DNA of 64,000 nt, taken from Sinotaia quadrata (Eukaryota; Mollusca; Gastropoda; Architaenioglossa; Viviparidae). Shown here one piece after another: positions 12,225 through 23,400 of this stretch. The notes beneath the pieces were generated by a model, which was not told where the DNA came from, did no database searches, and saw only the letters and a program-made list of their open reading frames with translations. Numbering within the stretch: position 1 is the stretch's first letter; each line of letters opens with the position of its first letter. The DNA lies in contig CM054180.1 of assembly GCA_028829895.1 (NCBI GenBank), positions 93,370,135-93,434,134 of the forward strand, in the 5' to 3' direction. The position numbers and the translations under genes were made by a program.

Positions 12225-12480
12225 CTTACCTGCATTACATTACAACAATTCATACTTTAAAACTAAAAGCATACCTACAATTTAACACACATTACAACGG
12301 TCATACTTTAAAACTAAAAGCATATTTACAGTTTAACACATTACAACAGTTCATACTTTAAAACTAAAACTTACCAGCAGTTAAACACACACATTACAAC
12401 AGTTCATACTTTAAAACTAAAACTTACCAGCAGTTAAACACACACATTACAATAGTTCATACTTTAAAACTAAAAGCACG
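12225..12480. repeat. Minisatellite, about 53-bp unit, about 5 copies
   Basis: Units with TTCATACTTTAAAACTAAAA and ACACATTACAACAG; spacer length varies. Confidence 0.85.
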
Positions 12481-12504
12481 TATCTTGCATTAAAATACAA
12501 AGCC

Positions 12505-13018
12505 ACTTTTTGTTGATATTAGGGTTGCTTAAACAGAAACGTCACACTTTTTGTTGATATTAGGGTTGCTTAAGCAGAAATGTCACACATTTTGTTGATA
12601 TTAGGGTTGCTTAAGCAGAAACGTCACACTTTTTGTTGATGATATTAGGGTTGCTTAGACACAAATGTCACACTTTTTGTTGATGATATTAGGGTTGCTT
12701 AAACAGAAACATCACACTTTTTGTTGATATTAGGGTTGCTTAAGCAGAAATGTCACACTTTTTGTTGATGATATTAGGGTTGCTTAAACAGAAACGTCAC
12801 ACTTTTTGTTGACGATATTAGGGTTGCTTAGACACAAACATCACACTTTTTGTTGATGATATTAGGATTAGGGTTGCTTAAACAGAAACATCACACTTTT
12901 TTGATATTAGGGTTGCTTAAACAGAAACATCATACTTTTTGTTGATATTAGGGTTGCTTAAACAGAAACGTCACACTTTTTGTTGATATTAGGGTTGCTT
13001 AAACAGAAATGTCACACT
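12505..13018. repeat. Minisatellite, about 42-bp unit, about 12 copies, TTAGGG in each unit
   Basis: Units of TTTTTGTTGATATTAGGGTT then GCTTAAACAGAAACGTCACA. Variants carry GATGATATTAGGG. The single TTAGGG per unit is not a telomeric array. Confidence 0.9.
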
Positions 13019-13429
13019 TGTTACATGCCTTCGAGCTAGACATTGCATACGTTCTTGTATGATCAAGGAATCTTGCCCGCTACTTTTTTATATTATTATT
13101 ATTATTTATTTTTAGCCTGTTTTTTCATGCATGATCTAAGGCGCTGTTCTGCATCATATTGATTGAATGCGGCATTGTGAGGCGTTCTTTCGGCAGCAAG
13201 CTGCATACAGCTGGGTCAATTCTCTTGCTCCAGCTACTTCAGGGCTGTAGTTAAACTTAACCCGTAGCAGTAGTCGCTGTCAGTGAGACCTTATCTATTA
13301 ACTGGCCAGTTGAGCATACACAATGGAGGTAGCCAGTTGACCATTTAGTCGCCACACAAGTGAGGTTGTCAAATTGAAATATTCCAAGTGGAACGCTTTT
13401 CAATGATTTTCAGTTTGATCACAGTTGTT

Positions 13430-13870
13430 TACACTCTAGTGAACACCGATTGTATTGGTTTTCATTTAACATAAGTTCTGGAGATGTCCGTTAACACTAC
13501 ACTTTAATGAGTGCCATTTGCTCTGTAGTCTATGGTGTACTCATTACAGCCATGCCAGTGACAGTACACTTAGTGAGCTCTGATAACTCTACATTTACAG
13601 ACACACTCATTAAAGTCACGTCAATGAGAGTACATATTAGTCAGTTTTAGTGAGCACCATTTATGTGTTCTCATTAAAACTATATCTGTTATAATTCACT
13701 TAGTGAGCTCTGATAGCTCTACATATATATACACATACTCATTGACACCATGTTTGTGATAGTACACTTTAATGAGTTCTATTTGCTCTACATATATACA
13801 CATACTCATTGATGCCTTGCTCATGATAGCATACTTTATTAACCATCATTGGCTTTATATATGTAGAGAT
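13430..13870. repeat. Diverged tandem repeat, about 65-110-bp unit
   Basis: Loose copies containing GATAGTACACTT(A/T)(A/G)TGAG, CTCTACATATATACACATAC and TCATT(A/G)(A/C)(A/C). Old and degraded. The preceding 13020-13430 holds unique sequence with no recognised gene. Confidence 0.6.
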
Positions 13871-13954
13871 TAAAGCCTGCATCTGGACAATGTCATACCA
13901 TGCCAAAGTTAATTCCTTACTTTTTATTTCTATTTATGCATTGCTGTATCTTAG

Positions 13955-15745
13955 AGCTTAGTGCAGTGCTGTGTTGTGCCTCACAGTGCTTAGTATGTAG
14001 TGCTGTATTGTGCCTCACAGTTTAGTGTGTAGTGCTGTATTGTGCCTCACAGAGCTTAGTATGTAGTGCTGTATTGTGCCTCACAGTTTAGTGTGTAGTG
14101 CTGTATTGTGCCTCACAGAGCTTAGTGTGTAGTGCTGTATTGTGCCTCACAGTTTAGTGTGTAGTGCTGTATTGTGCCTCACAGAGCTTAGTGTGTAGTG
14201 CTGTATTGTGCCTCACAAAGCTTAGTGTGTAGTGCTGTATTTTGCCTCACAGAGCTTAATGTGTAGTGATGTATTGTGCCTTAGATAGTTTATTGTGTGC
14301 AGTGCTCTGTTGTGCTTTATAGTGCTGTTTTGTGTCTCAGAGTTTATTGTATAGTGCAGTATTGTGCCTTACTGAGCCAAGTGTATAGTGCTGTATTGTG
14401 CCTTACAGAGCCTAGTGTATAGTGCTGTATTGTGGCTTATAGAGCTTAGAGTGCAGTGCTGTATTGTGCCTCACAAAGCTTAGAGTGTAGTGCTGTATTG
14501 TGCCTCACAGAGTTTAGTGTATAGTGCTGTATTGTGTTGCACAGAGAGCTTATTGCAGTGGTGGATTGTATTACACAGAATTACTGTGCAGTTCTGTATT
14601 GTACCCCAGTGGTCCTAGTGTTCAGTGTTGTATTGTGATTCACTAAGCTTAGTGTTCAAATTCAATGTTGTTTTATGAATCAAAGAGCTTAGTGTTCAGT
14701 GCTGCATTGTGCCTCACATAACTTACCATTCAATGCTATATTGAGCCTCACAGAGCTTCTTGTACTGTGCCATACAGAACCTAGCCTGCAGTGCTCTATT
14801 GTAATACACAGAGCTTAGTGTGTAGTGATGTATTGTGCCTTAGCTTTTTGTGTGTAGTGCTCTGTTGTGCTTTACAGAGCTTAATGTATAGTGCTGTTTT
14901 GTGTCTCACAGAGTTTATTGTATAGTGCTGTATTGTGCCTTACAGAGCCTAGTGTATAGTGCTATATTGTGCCTTACAGAGCCTAGTGTATAGTGCTGTA
15001 TTGTGCCTTACAGAGCCTAGTGCAGGGGTCACCAACCTTTTTGATACTGAGAGCTACTTCATGGGTACTGAGTCATACGAAGAGCTACCCATTTGATACA
15101 CTCTTCTAGTTTGCCTTTATACATTATAATAATGTGAAAACTTAGAAAAGGCCTGTGGGCGACTCATGTGGTCTTTGTGAGCGACCTGGTGCCCGCGGGC
15201 ACCGTGTTGGTGACCCCTGGCCTAGTGTATTGTGTTATATTGTGACTTATAGAGCTTAGAGTGTAGTGCTGTATTGTGCCTTACAGAGCCTAGTGTATAG
15301 TGCTGTATTGTGGCTTAATGAGCTTAGAGTGTAATGCTATATTGTGCCTTATAGTAACTTAAAAGTGTAGTGCTGTATTGTGCCTTATATAAGTTATAGA
15401 ACTTAAGAGTGTAGTGCTGTATTGCGGCTTATAGAGCTTAGAGTGTAGTGCTATATTGTGCCTTACAGAGCCTAGTGTATAGTGCTGAATTGTGCCTTAC
15501 AGAGCCTAGTGTATAGTGCTGAATTGTGCCTTACAGAGCCTAGTGTATAGTGCTGAATTGTGCCTTACAGAACTTAGTGTATAGTGCTGAATTGTGCCTT
15601 ACAGAACTTAGTGTATAGTGCTGAATTGTGCCTTACAGAACTTAGTGTATAGTGCTGAATTGTGCCTTACAGAACTTAGTGTATAGTGCTGAATTGTGCC
15701 TACAGAACTTAGTGTATAGTCCTGTATTGTGGCTCACCACTAATA
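13955..15745. repeat. Large minisatellite, 32-36-bp unit, about 45-50 copies
   Basis: About 1.8 kb of units built on GTGTAGTGCTGTATTGTGCC followed by T(C/T)ACAGAGCTTA. Variants occur in blocks, for example alternating AGCTTA/TTTA units near 14000-14200 and a run of near-identical GCTGAATTGTGCC units at 15480-15700. A small hAT-type element is inserted at 15023-15219. Confidence 0.92.
15023..15219. mobile_element. Non-autonomous hAT-type MITE, 197 bp
   Basis: Starts CAGGGGTCACCAACCTTTTT and ends GTGTTGGTGACCCCTG, imperfect terminal inverted repeats of the CAGGGGT.../...ACCCCTG class typical of hAT elements. It is flanked by an exact 8-bp duplication GCCTAGTG at 15015-15022 and 15220-15227, and GCCTAGTG is itself part of the host repeat unit. 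No coding capacity. Family level (hAT) is inferred from 8-bp TSD plus end sequence. Confidence 0.9.
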
Positions 15746-15982
15746 GTGTTATCTACTTAGTTGTATAAATGATATTTGTTTGTTTTAGCTCAGACTAGCA
15801 CTTTAAGAACTTCTCTTTATTTTACATATAGGCCAGTCAGTGAGGAAATATTTTTTATCTTTGTAATCCCATTGACCCAAAGAGGGTTTGTTGGGGATTT
15901 TTGTTGTTGTTTTTTATGGGGTGTAGCCTAAATTGTGCTTCATCAGAAATTTAATATATATGCATATGCACATACAATATAT

Positions 15983-15988
15983 GCACGT

Positions 15989-16019
<31 letters not shown>
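15983..16019. repeat. (CA)n microsatellite
   Basis: About 17 CA units after a GCACGTG step. Confidence 0.9.
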
Positions 16020-16022
<3 letters not shown>

Positions 16023-16332
16023 GAAGAGACTTAGTCTGCCTCATGTGTTTATGTTTTGCCATTTCTTCAGAAACTGATGAATTTCTAAACAAGCAATTTT
16101 CTGAATTTACACTTCAACATCAGAGCTTTATTTGAAGAAAACTCAATCCTTGTTGAAAGTTTACTATTATTACATATTATTGATTATTTATTCTGTATTC
16201 TTTACCTTTGCAGTACTGTTTCCAGTATTAGTACTGTGCAGCAATGATGACACCTTACTGTATTGAAATTGTACTTTTCAGTTTCATTTACTATCTTTCT
16301 TTTTTACAATTGGGGTGTTGACCCATTGAGAT

Positions 16333-16528
16333 GAAGAAATGAATAGTTCTTATTGGGAAGAAATGAACAGTGCTTATTGGGAAGAAATGAATAGTGCTTA
16401 TTGGGAAGAAATGAATAGTGCTTATTGGGAAGAAATGAATAGTGCTTATTGGGAAGAAATGAATAGTGCTTATTGGGAAGAAATGAATAGTGTTTATTGG
16501 GAAGAAATGAATAGTGCTTATTGGGGGA
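16333..16528. repeat. Minisatellite, 24-bp unit, 8 copies
   Basis: GAAGAAATGAATAGTGCTTA TTGG repeated eight times. The unit is 8 codons, so a repetitive acidic/aromatic peptide could be read, but there is no flanking splice or start context to support it. Confidence 0.95.
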
Positions 16529-16559
16529 AGTAGTAACAGAATTTCTTTTTCTACCAGCA

Positions 16560-17165
16560 ATGTACTAGGCTTCCTAATGTGGACATTATTTGGTTATAGT
16601 GCCAGTCAATTAGGTTGTGTAAAACATTGAAAATAGATTTGTTCTCTCTTTGTACCACACACATACAGAGTTATATATAGAGTCGTCTAACTACTTTAGG
16701 TATATGTGTATTAAATTTTTTGGGGCTATCACCACCATTATCTCAGAATTCAAATTCTGACTTGTTTATGGATTAACATTACTGACTGTTTAGGTGTATG
16801 CTTGTTGGAAGATAAATTTGTAAATTATTCCAGTTTTAAGTCAGTATAATTCTGTTTGATTGATGATGTGTTAGCTTTGATGCATTCTTGATTATTCTCA
16901 GCACTAGAAGGAATTACAATTGCATCATGAATCATTTGCTTATTGAATGAATAAACATAATAAAATCATTTAAATTCATCTTGCTTTTCTTTCTTTTCCC
17001 TTGTCTCTTTTTCTCATTTACACATATAACATTAATAAAGATATTCATTTTATACAAGATGGTGTTCATGATTCAATTACAAGTCAGTTTAATTTTTTCT
17101 CTTATTCTTAGATATTTTTTTTTGTTAGTATGTTATAAATTAAATGGGATGCATTCTAACATAGT
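16560..17165. other. No gene recognised; AT-rich unique sequence
   Basis: Nothing coding or repetitive stands out between the 24-bp array and the CA tract. If gene A extends upstream, this would be intronic. Confidence 0.4.

Positions 17166-17166
<1 letters not shown>

Positions 17167-17219
<53 letters not shown>
17167..17219. repeat. (CA)n microsatellite
   Basis: About 26 uninterrupted CA units. Confidence 0.95.
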
Positions 17220-17223
<4 letters not shown>

Positions 17224-17375
17224 TATACAAAAACACATGGCAATCTTGACACAGATCCTTGCTTGAACATTAACTTAAAAATATATTATATATGTGTATT
17301 GTCCTTTTTGTTTTGATTTCATATTAATGACTTTTTTAAAAAAATAAATAAACCATGATGAACTTTTTTTTCAAG

Positions 17376-17413
17376 GATAAAAATAATTGGGAAAAACAGC
17401 GCTTTGTAAGACA
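17376..17413 (+). CDS. Gene A candidate micro-exon (38 nt)
   Basis: Preceded by AACTTTTTTTTCAAG and followed by the strong donor GTAAGTAACC. Only one of three frames is open; it reads DKNNWEKQRFVR plus two bases of the next codon, exactly the phase needed by an exon starting at 18128. Short length makes this tentative. Confidence 0.45.
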
Positions 17414-20400
17414 GTAAGTAACCTTGTCTTTTAACTACTGTATTTATAAGAAATTTTATTTCATTTAAAAATATTTTTTTGTCTAAATGCAAGAGTATAA
17501 AAGATAATAAATTTTGTTTGGAAGGTTTAAGTAATTTCCATGTGCCTTGTTTCTATCCATAAAATGCATGATATAAAAGATAATAAATTTTGTTTGGAAG
17601 GTTTAAGTAATTTCCATGTGCCTTGTTTCTATCTATAAAATGCATGATATAAATCTTACATGTACATCATTAGTTTTTCTTAACTCTCTAATACTCACAC
17701 TTTTACTTTATTTTAATCTCTGACTCCCAGTTTATAACTTTTCATCTCTAACAATCAATTTTTTACTTTTTAAATCTCTCTCAAGTGTTTTGCTCACTTT
17801 TCTTATTTAAAAAAGAATCTCATATATAATTTTCTATTATTGGTTTTATTTATCCCTAACACACAGATTCTGATTTCCTTAGTCTCTAACATCCAGTTTT
17901 GATTTTCTTAAATCACTAAATCTCAGTTTAAATGTTATTTTAAAGACTTGAATTTTATTGAAAGAATGAAATTAATGTGGTGAATTGACATGATAATAAT
18001 TAGTAATTTAATTCAGTAATTTTTAATTCTCTCTCTACTTCATCTTGTTTCATTTATTCTCAGTCTTTCAAAGCAAAAGTGTAGCTGTATTAATATGAAA
18101 TTTTAGACTTTTCTTTTCTTTTTGTAGAATTTTTTTGTTTTATATATATATATATAAAGCATCCTATTATGACAGAGTAGATGCCACTCCAGACATCAGT
18201 TTCCATTTAATCAACATTCATGATGCCTTGTACCTCCTGTCAAGTGAAGTGTCCACTCTGTTCTGGGAAGAGGATATTCTTGATCGCATGGTATGCAGGC
18301 AATAGAACTTTCCTAAATCACATTCATTCATTCATCTCTTTTTCTTTCCTTTTTTCTTCCTTTCTTTTCTTGATTTTGTTCTTGATTTTGTTTTTGTAAA
18401 ACTTTACAATTTTTTTATGCTTCACAAATTATATAAATTCTGTACTCTGTTAAATATTATTAAAAGAAAATGCACTTTTAAATAACAGTTGTATTAGTAA
18501 TGTATGGTAATGCATTGATAAATGCAAGCCAAAGCAACTTGATTATGGAATATCTCATGTGAATTTTACTATACATACTTGGAAACAAGGAGTGCATGCC
18601 CTGGAGTGAGTCTGAGATGTGAAATAATGTCTGCTATTTTATCATTTGATCTCTGTTCCCACCAATCCTCTCACAGAATGAGCATCTTGACAGGACTTAA
18701 ATGATTTTATTTGCCTTACTGACTTTACAATCTATCCCTAATAAGTAATATAACATGTTTACCATGCTCTGTAAGTAAACATACTCTTTGAAAGGTATAT
18801 AAAACAAAATATAACTTCCAAGTATGAAACTAAGTAAAGTTAACTGCACAAGACCTGACTTGCTTTTACAGGTAAATATGCAACATCATTTTGTAGAACT
18901 TTGTCTAGAAGATTTCTTGGTCAACACTTACACCACAGCTACTCAAAATCTTATACACACTCACATCAAATGGAAACACAACTGGTGTGCTGACATTGGA
19001 AATACACTGAATAGATTATAGTTTACTGCCATATTGCTGACTGACTCAATTCTTGAGTTATTTCTATCTGTCCATTCTGGTTTGAAGACAGAATACTATG
19101 ATTGACAGCTCATGATTCAATGATCTCTTTGTTCACTGACTTTCTTCATTCTGTTCTGGTTTTGAAGACAGAAATCTGTGATTGATAGCTGTCTTTGTTC
19201 ACTGACTTTCTTATTTTTATTCTGGTTTTAAAGACAAAAATCTGTGATTGACATCTGTCTTGTTCAGTGACTTCCTTCAGTCCATTTTGGTTTTGAAGAC
19301 AAAAATCTATGATTGAAAGCTGTCTTTTCACTGACTTCTTGTTGATCTGTTCTGGTTTTGAAAACAATATTATAAAAGTCTTTAGAGAAAATTTTTATCA
19401 ACTCATAAATAATTTAACATTTTATGATGTGATCACTATTTTTCTCTTTACATTATTAATTATAACATAATATATGACATTTTTATGATAAATTAAAACA
19501 TACGCTTATTATTATTAAATGTTTCACCTTCCCTTTCAACTTCAAGAATACTCTTGTAGTATCATTAAATTCAAGATGTTATTAATCTATTATTATCCTG
19601 TTAATTTAAATGAATAAATTGATGCTATTCATTCATTCCAAACACTTCTTCAGCAAAGAAGCACTTCAATGAATACATTAATGAATTGTTGACATAAAAA
19701 ATATTTATAATTTGCTAGTATGCACCTTGTTCATGTTTGTTTCATCTAGTTGATGCAGAGCAACTTTCTTGTGCACCAAATAGCCATCACCAAAGATTCA
19801 TTCCCTGTAGTATTCCAAGAGCTTCTAAGGTTAGTATGTAGAGAATACTTTTTATGTATGCTGTTGTACAAAATGAAATATTGTCTTGACATACTTTTAC
19901 AAGAAATGTGTGCAATCATTGTTGTTTAAAAACCAGTGCAATATGTAAATTCAAATGCTGTATAGTATGCAATGCAGCAACAGTTACAAGATTCAAATTT
20001 TGGCCAACCTTTCTCAGAATTCCACAATGCAATTATTAGTAATGCTGACATGAAAATAATATTTGTAAGCCTATTGTTGTTGGAAAAGTTTATTGAACAG
20101 TTTGGGGGCTAATCCTTTAAATCTTACTTCTTATAATAAGACCTGGTATGTATTTAGATGTGATTTCAGAACAGTCATCATATTAATATGTAGCAATTAA
20201 ACTAGATTAAACTGTCATACATATCATGACTTTAAAAAATTCATTAAATTTAAAAAAATAATTAAGTGGAATGTTTGTTTTCATTAAAAAGACCCTTACC
20301 TGACCATTCATAATTCTGATAAGTGAGTCAGCAATGTTTCATAACATTGCACATAATAATGCTTAAAGCTTATGGTTAGGTTTTTATGGTTATTTTAAAA

Positions 20401-23400
20401 AGCAATTATGCTTATTCAAAGTCTGTCATTAAGCATCAAGTTTAAGAGTTTCTAGTTTATGTGTGAGGTATGATTCCATGTGTATTATATCATGTGAGTC
20501 ATTGTAAATCTTCAAACTCGCACCATTTACATCTTGAATGGAATGATCAGATAAATTAAAGTGATGAGAAACAGATTTGTGTCTATTATACTTAATGTCA
20601 GTTAAGTGTTCTTTAAAACTTGTATCAAAATTACATTCAGTTTTACTAGTTAGTATAAAGTGTAGTACATTTTTACAATAAACCACATATATGGTATTGG
20701 TGTGTATACAGCAGAAGGTATCTTCACATGCCAGTTGGCTTAGGGACCATTAAGAGTTGTAGTTGTGGCAATGAATGGATATGCACTTCCATTGTCTTTG
20801 TCAGCTGCTACAGACATTAGAATTGTTGCACTCTCTGGTTGAGATGATGTAGCACTCTTCTGGTCAAGATAGTGTAGCACTCTCTGGTCATGTTCATGTA
20901 GCACTCTTCTGGTCAAGATGATGTAGCACTCTTCTGGTCAAGATAGTGTAGCACTCTCTGGTCATGTTCATGTAGCACATTTTGGTTGAGATGATGTAGC
21001 ACTCTTCTGGTCAAGATAGTGTAGCACTCTCTGGTCATGTTCATGTAGCACTCTTCTGGTCAAGATGATGTAGCACTCTTCTGGTCAAGATAGTGTAGCA
21101 CTCTCTGGTCATGTTCATGTAGCACATTTTGGTTGAGATGATGTAGCACTCTTCTGGTCAAGATAGTGTAGCACTCTCTGGTCATGTTCATGTAGCACTC
21201 TTCTGGTCAAGATGATGTAGCACTCTTCTGGTCAAGATAGTGTAGCACTCTCTGGTCATGTTCATGTAGCACATTTTGGTTGAGATGATGTAGCACTCTT
21301 CTGGTCAAGATAGTGTAGCACTCTCTGGTCATGTTCATGTAGCACATTCTGATTGGGATGACATTCCACTAAGATTTAAATATTCTTCTGATTGGTAAGT
21401 TGTGAGGATTATAATGTGGACTGATTATATCTTGCTGTTAGAAGAACAGGGTTAGACTGTTCTGCCTCTTGTTGTGTGAGGTTTATAAAATGTGGACTGA
21501 TTATATCTTGCTGTTAGAAGACCAAAATTTAGATTGTAGTGTTTCTTGTTGTGTGAGGATTAAAATGTCATCTGATTTAAGGTTATTGTTAGAAGCTCTC
21601 TGTTGATTTGCAGCTTGTTGTATGATGCATTTTAAATAATCCAATGTTTAGATTGTAATACACCTTGTCATATGATGTATTTTAAATAATCCAATGTTTA
21701 GATTGTAATACACCTTGTCATATGATACATTTTAAATAATCCAATGTTTAGATTGTAATACACCTTGTCATATGATACATTTTAAATAACCCAATGTTTA
21801 GATTGTAATACACCTTGTCATATGATACATTTTAAATAATCCAAAGTTTAGATTGTAATACACTTTGTCATATGATACATTTTAAATAATCCAATGTTTA
21901 GATTGTAATACACCTTGTCATATGATACATTTTAAATAATCCAATGTTTGGATTGTAATACACCTTGTCATATGATACATTTTAAATAATCCAATGTTTG
22001 GATTCTAATACACCTTGTCATATGATACATTTTAAATAATCCAATGTTTGGATTGTAATACACCTTGTCATATGATACATTTTAAATAATCCACTGTTTG
22101 GATTGTAATACACCTTGTCATATGATACATTTTAAATAATCCAATGTTTAGACTAGTGCAGCTTGCCATATGATGCTTGTAACTTATACAATACTCATAA
22201 CTTATAGTATAATGCTTGTAACTTGTATGATTCATATAACTTATAGTATAATGTTTGTAACTTGTATGATACTTATAACTTATCATGTAATGATTGTAAC
22301 TTGTTTGATACTTATAACTTATATAATGCTTGTAATGCTTGTAACTTGTATGATACTTATAACTTATCATGTAATGGTTTTAACTTGTTTGATACTTATA
22401 ACTTATTATGTAATGGTTGTAACCTGTTTGATACTTATAACATCATGTAATGGTTGTAACTTGTTTGATACTTATAACTTATCATATAATGCTTGTAACT
22501 TATATGATACTTATAACTTATGTGATGCTTAAACTTGTCTTATGATGCTTGTAACTTGTTGCATGATGCTTATAACTATGTTGAGAACTATTATAACAAT
22601 CTAGTAAGTCTTGCTCAGAAAAAAAAGTTTTAATATCAAATTCATTGTCATCGGAACAGAGACACCAACGACAGAAATTGAGAACATAGACCTCTGTTTT
22701 TAGTGCTGAGTATATATATAGCTGTGAGATAAGACATAATAGAGTAATTTTCTTTTCAGTCTCTAATTTTATAAGAGTACTGAAAAGCTCCTATTAAGGT
22801 TCAGATTTATAAAGAAACTTGCAATTCCCATTTGCATACCCCTTCTACAAAACATTTTTCACCCCTACTACCTGAGTTCTTTAATTTTAGAATTCACAGC
22901 CTGCTTACCCCTAATTACCTGTTTTCTTAGTTCAGTTTGCTCACCTCTAATTGCTCAAGTTCTTAGTTCAGTTTGTTTACCTCTAATTGCTCAAGTTCTT
23001 AGTTCAATTTGCTTACCTCTAATTGCTCAAGTTCTTAGTTCAGTTTGCTCACCTCTAATTGCTCAAGTTCTTAGTTCAGTTTGTTTACCTCTAATTGCTC
23101 AAGTTCTTAGTTCAGTTTGTTTACCTCTAATTGCTCAAGTTCTTAGTTCAGTTTGCTTACCTCTAATTGCTCAAGTTCTTAGTTCAGTTTGTTTACCTCT
23201 AATTGCTCAAGTTCTTAGTTCAGTTTGTTTACCTCTAATTGCTCAAGTTCTTAGTTCAGTTTGCTCACCTCTAATTGCTCAAGTTCTTAGTTCAGTTTGC
23301 TCACCTCTAATTGCTCAAGTTCTTAGTTCAGTTTGTTTACCTCTAATTGCTCAAGTTCTTAGTTCAGTTTGTTTACCTCTAATTGCTCAAGTTCTTAGTT

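Noticed and set aside
12505..13018. Telomeric sequence
   Set aside because: Only one TTAGGG per 42-bp unit, no hexamer tandem.
15835..15886. Exon-like segment after TTTTACATATAG
   Set aside because: Reads open (PVSEEIFFIFVIPLTQR) but no donor gives the phase needed by the exon at 17376, and the peptide looks like translated AT-rich intron.
16069..16135. Possible exon after CATTTCTTCAG (ETDEFLNKQFSEFTLQHQ)
   Set aside because: Runs into a stop with no donor before it; no neighbour exon fits.
16339..16533. Repetitive peptide frame (NSAYWEEM units)
   Set aside because: Pure 24-bp array; nothing in the flanks supports an exon.
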